Shown: positions 13,545 to 24,576 of the stretch, one piece after another
Layout: the number at the start of each line of letters is the position of its first letter
How positions within the stretch are numbered: the stretch's first letter is position 1
Origin: Vitis vinifera
Taxonomy: Eukaryota > Streptophyta > Magnoliopsida > Vitales > Vitaceae
Length of the DNA: 64,000 nucleotides
Assembly (NCBI RefSeq): GCF_030704535.1
Contig: NC_081821.1
Span: 6,835,001 to 6,899,000 of the forward strand
Reading direction: 5' to 3'
The notes under the pieces: generated by a model
Told to the model about the DNA's origin: nothing
Database searches by the model: none
What the model saw: only the letters and a program-made list of their open reading frames with translations
Position numbers and translations under genes: made by a program

Positions 13545-13806
13545 AAGTACTGAGAAAAAAAAAAAAAGTTTTTATCTTATTTGATTTTATTGCGAAAAAT
13601 ATCAAAGAAAATTAAATATAATTAAAATTTTAAATATTTTAAAATTATTTAATCTTTATATAATAGAGAGAAATAAGAAAAATAAGTTTGAAGAAGAATA
13701 TAAAAATAATTTTTTGATTTTAAACCTTTTTTTTTACTTTTAATTTTCCTCTTTATTTTTTCCTTACATTTTTCTTCAAATTTTTTAAGAACTAAACATA
13801 GCTTAA
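13545..13806. mobile_element. Dispersed MITE family, copy 1
   Basis: This block shares ordered segments with 21333-21649 and with part of 22850-22998: an AAATTATTTAATCTT(T/C)ATATAATAG core, AAATAAG..AAGTTTGAA, ATAAAAATAATTT, then a pyrimidine-rich arm ending in (G/A)AACTAAACATA. It is non-coding. Its left end is blurred by a poly-A run. Confidence 0.45.
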
Positions 13807-15739
13807 ATATTTATGGGAAGGAACTACATTCCCTTTCTTCTTGAATTGCCTTTGTTTTCATAGATTTTGCACTGAGCCAACTCTGTCAAGTCTTTTCACA
13901 GTCTAAGTAGCTTTTGTTTATCCCCACTATTAATATTAGGAGGAGCAATACAAACTTCTAAAACTTACCGTATACAACCCTGAATAAATTCACAATTGTT
14001 GTCAAACATCGATCCCCTTGTCCATTCAGTTTATGCCTTTTTTTTTTTTTTTCCATTCTTACAATATTATTTACATAAAATAACAAATGTTTAGTAATAA
14101 TTAAGTCTATTAATCCTTTCACCTATCAATATTAGTATCAAAATATAAGCATGTACTTCTCAAAGATGAGGATTTTGTTAGAGACCTATACATAAAACTT
14201 CATGAAGAGGAAGACTATACCCTTTCATTAAGGAGTCACAAGATTTTAATTAACTTAGGCCATATTACAAATCTATATATACTTAGATTTATGTTAATAT
14301 TAATTATATTTTTCTCCTTTTTTGCCATGCAATCTTTTTGGCCGTATGTCCCTAGGTTGCATGCTCCATGACTAAAATTTAAATATTTCAGTTGCTTAGT
14401 TTAAAGAAGGGATACCATTAATGACTGCAGTAGACTCTAGGTTTTCATAGAATCTCAGGGTTTAATCATGTCAAACTATACAAGTCTTTTCTTCTCACAC
14501 ATATGATATATCTAGCTCCATTCATTTACTTCTGGAAGTTGATTGATGACCAACATTTATTACAGTGGTCCTCTATCATTTTCAGCCCTATATACAATTA
14601 TTTGGTATCTGCTAGGGATGGAGTGTCATTCACCCATGAAGTAGCATGCAGTAAGCACTCTTTAAAATTATTTATCTTCTGTGGATTACAAATGGTAGTG
14701 GAGCAAAAAGTCAATGTTGGTTATCGCCTTCCCGCTTTTGTGCTTCCTGTGAGTGCGTGAACCAGGAATGCCCATACTTCCAAATAAGAATAGAGTAGGG
14801 CTTCCTTTCTTTTCCAAGAATGTGGTGTTTAATTTGATGTCACTCCTCTGATGATCAGTTCTAAAGGGAGATTAATTAATAAGCAGTAGAGGTGGTGGCC
14901 CATTAGTTAGGCAATTAAGCTAGCTGCTCAAGATGGTATACTACATACTTTTCTCTTTATATAAGCTCTATGAAAAGCTTCAAGAGGACTAATTTTTTTT
15001 ATTTTTTATTGAACCAGTGTCAAGCTGCCAAACTCCCAAGTTCATGTTCCTTATAATTCCAGTGGAGCCGAGTTCTCCGACAAGATAACAAGTTTTGGGA
15101 CAATCATACACAAAAGTTTAAAAGTTCTTAAACTTACTTTTTCAATTTGTAATGAGAAGTACATGCACATCCAGGAAGACTTGCCAAATATGAGGAAAAT
15201 TCAAATTGATATTGAGAGAAAGGGGCATATATTGAAGGCATGATGAATGTTGTTTAAAACAGCTGATAATGATATTATGGATCGATAACAGGTTGCGTTC
15301 TAGAAAGAACTCAAGCATGCAGCTGATTAGTTCACTTGTATGAAGACAAGATTTAGCTCTGAGTTCTTGGGTTTTAGGGCATATTAAGCTCTGAAAACAA
15401 TTTTTTTTTTTTTTCTGGGATATGTGATGTATTAATCGTCAACAATATTGTTCAATGCAACCATTAAGTAGTAATATAATTCTAAAACCCTTTGTTATGG
15501 ATCCATTAGAGGATATGATCGGTTGAGGAATGCTTGATGGAAGATAGTACTTGAATATGCTAAAACTGAGGATGAGAGGCTTTTTATGTCGGAAAATGAG
15601 AGGCTTTTTAAGCGCTTGAGCCCTTTTTATTATATTCCTTAACTTAGCAGAGCTTTGCAACTCAACTGCAACTCTCTTTTTTGGGTCTGGTAACAAGCCC
15701 TAGATAAAGGGGAGAGAACAAAAGAAGAAAGACAAAGGC

Positions 15740-16597
15740 CTATTGCGTAAGTAGACTCCTAATAATGGCTGCCTGGGCAGAGTCTGTTGTTGCCAATAAC
15801 TCAGACAATCGCTCACTTAGGTCATCAACCTCTCTGTTCAGGCTTCTAATATAGTTGCATGTCTCCTGTAAGACCTTAGCTGCCGAGACCTGTCCACAAA
15901 GATTAATCAAATGTTCATTAGTTATAATTCTGATGAGCAAATCCCATCTCTCTAATGAACTAAATAATTGAATTTGATCTGAAACTAGCTATATATATAG
16001 TCTCCTGAAAGCACTTAACGAAAAATGAACAATACTGTTCAGCTGTATTCTGGTTGAGACTGAAAGAAAAATGTGTTCTAGCTTTCATCCTAAGTTGGTT
16101 TCTTTATAAGTCTCTGAAAAAAAAAAAAAAAAAAACCCCTTTTAAGGAAAGTTTCGTTTGGGAAGAAGATGGAGCCATTTGCTGCCTTCTTGAATTCACC
16201 TTCATTTTCACGGTTTGGTCTTTCTAAGGTCAAGGTGAGATGGGATTGATTTATGATAGAGATCATTGTGCTAAAATCACTGACAAATCTATTCTCTAAA
16301 CTCCACTTTGCTCCTTAACAAACTGAAATGGAATATGAGAGATCATTACAACGGCTATTTGGTTCCAAAACACACACTCTCTCTCCATATATATATATGG
16401 AGAAGTTAGAGCTCACAAAACAAAACATAAACCAACATTAAAGGGTGAAGGAGAAGTGTACAAATACACACCTTGTCCGAGTGCCTGCCTCGAATCTCAG
16501 GAAGAAGCTGTTGCAACTTGGAAACCAGATCATTGATCTGGTCATCCGTGATCCTGGAACCTCCGGATTGCCTTGAGCGTGATCTTCTGCTAGACAT
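15740..16597 (-). CDS. PRE6-like: PRE/KIDARI-type atypical HLH transcription regulator, 91 aa
   Basis: The two exons are 16472-16597 (42 codons) and 15740-15889 (49 codons plus stop). They are joined in phase 0 by a 582 bp GT-AG intron (AAG|GTGTGT ... GGACAG|GTC). The product starts [20 protein letters not shown]. Helix 1 covers about residues 15-36 ([15 protein letters not shown]), then the loop, then helix 2 from about 43-70 ([20 protein letters not shown]). The N-terminus lacks the Glu-Arg DNA-contact residues of true bHLHs. PRE proteins of Arabidopsis and ILI1 of rice therefore do not bind DNA; in the nucleus they trap inhibitory HLH partners such as IBH1, promoting brassinosteroid, gibberellin and light-controlled cell elongation. 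The length equals the family norm of about 92 residues. It resembles Arabidopsis PRE6/KIDARI more than PRE1. Identification is confident; the exact orthologue is not. Confidence 0.93.
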
Positions 16598-16802
16598 CTT
16601 ACACTATAACCTCAAATCTAATGTAATTACTAGAGAAGAGACGAAGTCAAGAGACAAATGGAGAAGTATTCAAAGAGATCGAGACAAATGGGAAGAAGGA
16701 GAAGGAAAAGAAAATGTCAGAAAGAAGAAAGTGAAGAGAAACAGAAGTGTCAGACACACAATTTATGGAGGTGGAAAGAGACCACAATGGTGGCTCTCTC
16801 TT

Positions 16803-16827
16803 AAGAAGAAGAAGAAGAAGAAGAAGA
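16803..16827. repeat. (AAG)n microsatellite in the PRE leader
   Basis: About eight AAG units in a row, lying in the probable 5'UTR of the left PRE gene (CTT repeats on the transcribed sense strand). Confidence 0.9.
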
Positions 16828-17050
16828 TAAAAAAGGAAAGAGCACAAAAACACAAGTAGTGGGTGTTGGGGAGTGGAGAAGACAAGTGCATGGAAGAAAG
16901 CAGTGGGCTAAGCTTGTATTTAAATAGAGATTTGTATGGGTGTGAGAGAGAAAGAGAGAATCAAAGTTCCAGTGATACGCCATACTGTTGTGTGTGTTCC
17001 CAAGTTGGGGTCTGATCTCAAGTGGGCTGTATTACAATGCAGAGAGATGA

Positions 17051-17072
17051 CTCTCTCTCTCTCTCTCTCTCT
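17051..17072. repeat. (CT)n microsatellite upstream of the PRE gene
   Basis: Eleven CT units, GA repeats on the gene's sense strand. They lie about 125 bp upstream of the TATA-like box of the left PRE gene, where GA tracts are frequent in plant promoters. Confidence 0.9.
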
Positions 17073-18720
17073 GTCAGTCCCTACACGCAATACCATGTTT
17101 CTTTATCATTTCCCCTCCGCATTAAACTACCAAATAAAATACTAACTTGTATTCTTCACAAAACTACAGCCAAAATCCTCTCACAAAGCACTGTTTTGCA
17201 AGAGAGAAGAGGTACATGGACAAATGGTAGGTTGACCAGTCAAACCCTAGCCCAGATGTGAAGACACGACACGTGGTACCTCGATTGCCCTAACCTTTAC
17301 ACCGACCCGGTTTCTGGGCAAACATTTTTGTTACTTTTGGATATTATCAATTTATTTATATTATAAAGTTTTGGTAATGTGATCTCAGTCGGTGACGGTT
17401 GAAGTAGAAAAGCCTATCACCTACGAACACCATCTATACATGGCCAATTTCCTAGCATTTTCTTGTTTGTTTCTTCCTTCTTTTTTTTCCATTTTATTTT
17501 AATTAAATAATTCACATGTTTATCTTGTTGAAATATGTAGCCTTATTTTGTACCAAATGTTACATTCTATTTGAGATGGGCATCTAGTCAAAATTTGTGA
17601 TCTTGTGGTATTAAATTTTATTCGAATGATAAATTAAGTCCAACAAATATGTCACATGCAAAATATGCTAACTCTGGATAATTTTTTTTAGCTCTTGGTC
17701 TAATCCAAATCTCATATTTTTTGCGATTTGTTCCGCTGGAGGGCCCAAATGTATTCCATTCTAATGTTAAATTTCACCCCTTATAATAAAAATACTAAAA
17801 ATTGTTATATAATGTTTGAATATAAAGATTTAAGGCTGGCCCGTGCTTATATTTTATGATGTATTAAAATTAATTAGTTTCAGCTATAAGATAAAGTTTA
17901 AGTCAAGTTTATAATTTCGAGATGATAATATTAATTATTAAAGTTTAATTTATTAAATATGAAATATTAAGTCAAAGCAATAGATTTGATATTCTTTTAT
18001 CTTACGTATTGAACATGAAATATTAAGTGGGATCACTAATTCTTCTAAAAAAATCACTTAGATTGTTGCAAAAATTATTATCCAATCATAAAGAAAAAAA
18101 AACTCAACAAAAATAATAAATGTGTGTATGAGTAGTCTTGAATACTTTCATTCCTCTTTGATGGGGAGCCAATTTATTTTATTCGATTTAGTTTGATATC
18201 CTACTATTTGTAATCTATTGTTCGATATAATTGGGAAAAAGTATTTAGAGTCAATATTTCATCCAAAGTTAAACATCCGATAGCGATTAGAACATGGATT
18301 CAAAAGCAAAAAAGAATGTAACACAATTCTAGGGGCATAAAGTTGAACACGCTCTCATAGCATATGATTAGAATGTATTTCCATGACATTCCTTCATGCA
18401 TGCACCAATGGGTCGAGATTATCAATCGTGCGTTCATAAGCATTAATTTGCCTATAAAAGAAAAGAGAAGAATTGATTAGTGATAAACTAAATCTCATTC
18501 AATGTTGAGTGTACTAACAAAAATAATATATTTTCTTCAATTTCAATGAATTAACAAATCAAAATTTTAGAGTTTATTTGAAAATATTTTCAAAAACAGC
18601 ATTTAATAATTTATAAGAACAATTTTTAAAAGTAGTTTTAGATTTTTACGTAATGTCTTATTCGTATTATTTTCATAATTTTCTCCTTATTTTTTTAAAA
18701 AAACTAACAATTAAAATGTA

Positions 18721-18723
<3 letters not shown>

Positions 18724-18763
<40 letters not shown>
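18724..18763. repeat. (AT)n microsatellite
   Basis: About 20 uninterrupted AT units, the longest AT run in the window. It is likely polymorphic between individuals. Confidence 0.95.
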
Positions 18764-18766
<3 letters not shown>

Positions 18767-20825
18767 CCTAAAAAAACCAAAAAATCATTTTTGATAACAG
18801 TTTTGTCCTAAATATTCTTTTTCTAGCATATTAAGAGATGTACTGGGTTAAATTCAGTACAGTAACTAAAATTAATTTTTAATCTTGAAGATGGGACATA
18901 TCTTAAAATGGTAAAAATATCTGCGGCCTTTAATCCGCCATGTGGTCACGTAAGGCGAGCTCATTGAATCCATATTCTAATAATTAAGGCACTGCTGTTG
19001 AAAGCTTTATTTGTGGACTCTGAAGTTGTCATAATAATTAAGGTGAGTCAAATATGATCAGCAAGACCATTAAAAAAAGCCCAAGAAATTAATCTTGGAA
19101 TAAAATAGTACCAACATGATTGCGTTATCGACATTACTCAGCTGTTAATTAAGAAGCACATCAGTTCAGAATCTGAATTTTATTATTAAACAAACAGGAA
19201 ATAGCCAAGAAACAATAAGCTGGAATATGAAGCACGGCATGCAAAATATTAATCATAACATTATGAAAGATTGATGTTATGATTTGGGGCAAGCTCTTAT
19301 AAGATCTTATACATTTTCAGCCAATTAAATTAAATTAATTATTGAGATTCCCTTAAATTGATGTTTCATCAGCACGTGCTTCCGACCCATCCAACACTTG
19401 AAAGGGTGTGAGATTCCATCAAGAGGGGCTGCTACTATTAAAAAGGTGAGACGAGGAATAATCAAACCTCTAAGAAAGGGTTCGTACAATTTTTATTTTT
19501 ATTTTTAAAATTTTTTATAGGGTTTTAAATAATAATAATAATCATAACTGTCCTTAAAAGATGCATCATAGTCTAAGAATTTTGGCTTATGATGTCAAGC
19601 ATGCCAGCTAAATGATGGGGGATTTTTTAGAATGTAGCATCAAAATATTGAGAGGTTTTTTAATTATTAATTTTTATATAATACTCTTATTTTTATTGTT
19701 CTGAGGTCTAAACAAAAACTTAAATTGATAAAATGCGGGTATAACTTGTCCCAGTGAGTCATGACTCAGAATGACTCAGGAAAATTGAATGGGGAGATTC
19801 CTGAGCAATTAAAGTAATAAGAGAAATTAAAATAAATTGAGATAATAATTAAAAACCAAATGCACGTTAAAAAGAGACTTGGAAAGTGATTGGGATTTGA
19901 GATTTGGAATCAGAATTGGTGAGGGTGTTGGTCAGCGTACATCTCGGGGCACATGACCTTGATCCAATAGACAGCCAGGACCGTAGAGGTGACCACCCTC
20001 CCTCCATTTCTTTATTTGCTTTGCATATCCAGTGGGCTGGTTTCTTCAGAAAAAGAAAACATCTGCTTAGCCTTTTAGCATATGCTTTGTACTATTCAGC
20101 TTATGAACAAATCCATCTTCGTCTATACTTTTCATATGCCTTAATTGTTTATTAAAGGCTACTGCATGGAGAGATATTGATGTTCGATCTCTCTCGAACT
20201 CCATCTCCAAGGTCGGTGCAAAGTAGACTTTTATTTATTTTTTAAATAAAACAAAATAATTTTCTCTTTTTTTTTTTTTGTATAATCCCTTGAATTTATC
20301 GGGAAATAAATATGATAGTATCGTTTAGTTTGTGTGCGTATAAGACAAAGTAAAGAGGATCACGACGATCCTACAATTAGAGTAAATTAAATCATATTTT
20401 AATGGGAGATTAAAATGATTAATTAGTACATAAAAAATTGGGTGTGGGAGTAATTAAAATAATGCATGGGAGATAGAAACACCAGGTAATGGGGAGATTA
20501 GTTTGGCCGTTGAAGGAGTTAAAAGGGTTGAAAAACAGTGCACGTGTAGGACATTAAAGGAGCATCTTCTCTTCACTCCATGCATTGAGGGCCGACAAAT
20601 TAAGACTACAAACACAAGGTTGAGAGTTATGAGATTCTTAATTCTTGTTTATTTGGCTTACCCTATCTTATAATACAAGAAAATAAATGAAGAAGAAAGG
20701 TGACGAGTTTCTAGGTGTGACTGGAGCCACTCGCCTGTCTTTTTGGGTTTTTGTGTGCATGCATGTACTCAAATTCTATTCTTCTAGGGCATTGTAAATA
20801 TCCACTACTTATGCTAATTGCTAGG

Positions 20826-20975
20826 TAGAGATGATCCATGAAGTAAACCTCATAATCAATTAGAGATCAAGACAAAAATCAAGCAGTGTTAAGTACTGTG
20901 GGAGGTGATGAATTAAACCTCATAATCAATTGGAGAATAAGACAAACATTAAGCAATATTGAAGTATGGGAGGGA
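20826..20975. repeat. Imperfect tandem duplication, about 75-80 bp unit
   Basis: The phrase TAAACCTCATAATCAATT occurs twice with related flanks on both sides (GATGA.., ..GACAAA.AT.AAGCA.T.TT). This indicates an old head-to-tail duplication that has since diverged. Confidence 0.7.
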
Positions 20976-21332
20976 GTGAATCCATACTAATAGTGCGTTT
21001 GACATTGTTTTATTATACTTGGAAGTGTTTTAAATAGAAGCATTAATTTTTTCTAAAAGTATTTTTACAATAATCATATAAAAAAATATTATAATAAGAA
21101 TGTGTTTGAGAGTAATTACATAAAACGTTTTTAGTTTTTTTTAATGCTTAAAATATATAAATTTTTAAGTATTAGAAATATTAGAAATATTTTATAGAAT
21201 GGTAAATTTTTAACACTATAAGTGAATTTTCAAATTTTAAAAATATTTTTAAGTTTTATTAAATATTTTATTTTTAAAAAAATATTTGTTTAGGTAAAAG
21301 TGTTTTTAAAAAATACTATCAAATAAATTATA

Positions 21333-21649
21333 AGGTTATATTTGGTTATGAAAAGTATTAAGGAAAGAAAAAAAGTGTTAAAGAAAATGGTTTTATCATG
21401 TTTAGTTTTATCGTGAAAAATGTAAAAGAAAATCAAATATAAATAAAATTTGTAAAAAGAAAAAAATTATATATTTTTAAATTATTTAATCTTCATATAA
21501 TAGTGGGAAATAAGTAAATTAAGTTTGAAAAAACATATAAAAATAATTTATTAAATTTAAACCTATTTTTTATTTTTCTTTCACTTTTCCTCTTCTTTTC
21601 TTTCCCTTTCTTTTCTTTCCCTCGCATTTTTTGGATTCAAACATAACCT
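21333..21649. mobile_element. Dispersed MITE family, copy 2 (best preserved)
   Basis: The left end AGGTTATATTTGG and the inverted right end AGGTTATGTTTGA form terminal inverted repeats around an AT-rich non-coding interior of about 317 bp. The ordered internal blocks match 13545-13806. The class is uncertain because a clear target duplication is not readable. Confidence 0.5.
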
Positions 21650-21670
21650 AAAGAAATTCTTAACATCTTG

Positions 21671-21673
<3 letters not shown>

Positions 21674-21703
<30 letters not shown>
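21674..21703. repeat. (TA)n microsatellite
   Basis: About 15 TA units immediately downstream of the MITE at 21333-21649. Confidence 0.95.
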
Positions 21704-21710
<7 letters not shown>

Positions 21711-21975
21711 AAATTAAGTGAAATTAGAAAATTCATAGTCCTCATCAATTAATATTATAAATCATCTAACTATTTATCTCTGAAGGCACAAATGAATAAA
21801 CAAAAAAAAAAATTAGAATCTAATGGTAATCAAGAAATCCATCCCTTATGTATATGACAAACATTAAAACAAAAAAATTTAATAACTTATATATGTGAAA
21901 TTATTGTCTTATTTTGGAATTAACAATTCTTTTTGATCTTCAATTAATTAGGCTCCAAATTCTAAGCTTTGACTT

Positions 21976-22057
21976 AATTAAAATCCGAGGTATTAATAAT
22001 TCATTCTAATTGGACCAATTAAAATCTCAGGTATTAATAATTCATTCTAATTGGACC
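21976..22057. repeat. 41 bp tandem duplication
   Basis: Two head-to-tail copies beginning AATTAAAATC and ending TCTAATTGGACC, nearly identical apart from a few bases near CCGAGG/CTCAGG. Confidence 0.9.
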
Positions 22058-22443
22058 ACAAAGGTGTTATAAAATTTGAGGATGGTAAGGAAGTTATGAA
22101 GAAGTTTAGGGTGTATGTGGAGTTGTTAGTATCTACCATTAAAATCTAACAAGTTGGTGATTTAATACTACTGACTCTAATCTGATTGGCTCTTTTGGAT
22201 CTTGTATTAACACTAAGCACGGTTTATTATAGTCTACCGGAATGACTCGAACATGGGAACATCCATTGGCTCCAACATATGACCTAAAAAATTAAGAATT
22301 TTCTTGGTCTTTTTTAATGGATGCAGAGGTTTTATTTTTATTTTTTATTTTTACCATAAATTAGGGTGCTGCAGAGAAAACAAAAGATTCTAATGGACTT
22401 ATTTGAATTAAAACTTGCGTAATTATTGGGATTGATAAACAAA

Positions 22444-22535
22444 TGTTGTAATGCATATTGACCATTGGGCTTCATTAAGGTCATATATATGTTGTGATGC
22501 ATATTGACCATTGGGTTTCATTAAGGTCATATATA
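22444..22535. repeat. 46 bp tandem duplication
   Basis: Two head-to-tail copies beginning TGTTGT(A/G)ATGCATATTG and ending GGTCATATATA, differing at about two bases, so the duplication is recent. Confidence 0.92.
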
Positions 22536-22849
22536 GTTTTAATCAAATCATAAACATATGATAATGATGCTTGCAATACTTTGAAGGCTTTGGTTTAAAC
22601 TCAAGAAGTAGTGTTTATTACGCTCTTACATAATCCGGTGCTACAAAATTTCAATAGCGAGTGCAAATAAACTATTGGAAAATTTAAAGTAGGGTTTGTT
22701 TAATAATTGTTTTCATGAACAGTTATTGTTCTTTAAAAGAAAAACAAAGAAAATATATTTGATAATTAAAGACTATTTTTTTTTATTTAAAAATATAAAA
22801 TATGATGTTTTTAGATAATATTTTTTAATTGCTTCGTTATTTTTAGATG

Positions 22850-22998
22850 GCCTAATGAAGGAGCATGTTATGTAATTTTAAATTATTTAATTTTAATATA
22901 AAATATTTAAAATAGATAAAATGAGTTTGAAGTATTATATAAAAATAATTTTAAATTTTTTATTTTTCTTATATATTTTTCGAACTAAACACAACCTA
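22850..22998. mobile_element. Dispersed MITE family, partial copy 3
   Basis: This holds the right-hand part of the family seen at 13545 and 21333, including AAATTATTTAAT, GAGTTTGAAG, ATAAAAATAATTTTAAA and the end CGAACTAAACACAACCTAAA. The left half is missing or replaced by different AT-rich sequence. Confidence 0.4.
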
Positions 22999-24552
22999 AA
23001 ATCGTATATCAAACCCTTAAAGAGCTACAACTTAGAAGCATTCCCATTTTTATGAGCGGAGTTTGCCTTGGATCAAAACTTCATGCAATTGTCTTGTGGC
23101 TCCGGTTCTTATGAGGGTGGCCGATCAAAGATGCTTTCCTCGACAATCCTTCTAAGTTGTTGGGTTGTTGGGCAGTTGGGCTTGGGTATAAGTATAAGTT
23201 TTCCTTTTGGGCATGGCCGGTTCTTCTAGGTTGTACCGGTTACCACTTTTCAAAGCTCCTATGTGAATTAGGATAGTTCAGGCCTTCAGCCCTTTCTGAA
23301 TGGGCTTCATTTTGGGCCGTAATTTGGGTTGGGCTAACGCACTGTCAAATCTGCCCAATTCCAAGATTGTACTCATAAATTGTCCCATTAATTCCTCTGT
23401 CAATTTGGAGTTTCATAAATGAAAAATAAAAAATGAAACAGTTGTCACGTCTCCTCAATATAGTTTTGGCGCCTGACATGACATGACAGTAAATATAAAG
23501 TTCTTGTGCACTATCTTATCCATATTTTGAATTTGTATTTTTTCCAATATTCCACATAAAAAAAAAAAAGCTTATAAGTTATAATACAGCTAAGTATTAA
23601 AAAATATATCATCCCCTAAAATCTATATTGGAATTCAAAATTGTGGTGGCACGGGGTTCTAAGGATATTGGGAGGTTGAAAAATCCAGTTAGGATGTCAT
23701 ATTTTCCTTAGAGGAAATATTTTACCAACATCGGGCACCAAGTAGGCATCCTAAAAGGCTAAAAGTACATTTTCCATCCTTTTTAGATGCGAGACAGCTC
23801 GAACAACAATTGGGCATGGGACCGCGCATTAAGAATAATTTTCTACTCCCAACTGCTTAACACATGGCACTTTTCCATTAGAAAATGTCAAAATATATGT
23901 ACATCTAGACAACATGACATTCCCAAATTTTTTATTATAAAATTCCCAGACCCCTACACCCAACATTATGTTCATTGATCCTTTAAATTTTTTAGGTCTC
24001 GTGGTGAAGAAGGTGAAAGTTGAAAAGATGAGGAAGCAAAGGTGGATGGATGGCTTGGGTTAAAAGGAAAAACAATGATTAGGGAAAGCAGCAGGATGGG
24101 AACTGGGAGGCCCCCATATAGCTGGCTAAGAGAGCCAATTTAGGAATGTGTCTACTGCCTAGCGCCATTCCTGGCTTTTATATTCATCAGTCTTTCGCAT
24201 ACATTCATAAGAAAGATGTGCTTCACCAAGCCCACCATCGCACTTCTCATGATTTCTATCTCTTCATTTTTTTTTTTCCCCAAAAAATTTATATAGCTTA
24301 TGAAAGCGTTACCACTAAAAGATTCTCCTTTGATGTAGCCTAGGGGCATCACAATGTGGCAGATTTTAACCTCACCCAATGGGACATACATCCATCATTC
24401 ATGGCACCTTTATTCAAACGGCAAAGACTAATTAATTAATAGCTTTCCTATGATAACCACACAGTCAATGTCAAAAACGTTGAGAAAGAAAATATGGGTC
24501 TTATCTCCATTTGTGTGACCTTTGTTTTTTCTCTTAATGGGGGGTGTCATTA

Positions 24553-24576
24553 TCATGATTAATTAATTAATCATGA
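24553..24576. repeat. Perfect 24 bp palindrome
   Basis: The sequence TCATGATTAATT is followed directly by its exact reverse complement, with no spacer. It could be a dimeric protein-binding site or a chance of AT-rich DNA. No gene lies within 2 kb on either side. Confidence 0.9.

Larger units (their letters stand above)
8322..15739. other. Intergenic region with MITE relics and no recognised gene
   Basis: This 7.4 kb is AT-rich intergenic DNA. A 109-codon open frame at 9467-9796 (starting MLRVVQNFLG, with CAWCKKELKKPKSKKK inside) resembles no family I know and is probably chance. The nested MITEs at 11445-12150 and a MITE at about 13545-13806 are listed separately. An (ATT)n tract lies at 12453-12475. 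I saw nothing else that could be supported. Confidence 0.6.
16598..17280 (-). promoter_or_regulatory. Promoter and 5'UTR of the left PRE gene
   Basis: Reading on the minus strand, a TATTTAAATA box lies at 16917-16926, giving a leader of roughly 290 bases. An (AAG)n tract at 16803-16827 and a (CT)n tract at 17051-17072 follow and precede the box. A perfect G-box CACGTG sits at 17270-17275. G-boxes are bound by PIF and BZR-type factors, which are known to control PRE genes in Arabidopsis. That link is inferred here from the motif alone. Confidence 0.55.

Noticed and set aside
16473..16859. 128-codon plus-strand frame with many Lys/Arg
   Set aside because: It is the antisense shadow of the left PRE gene's first exon and GA-rich leader.
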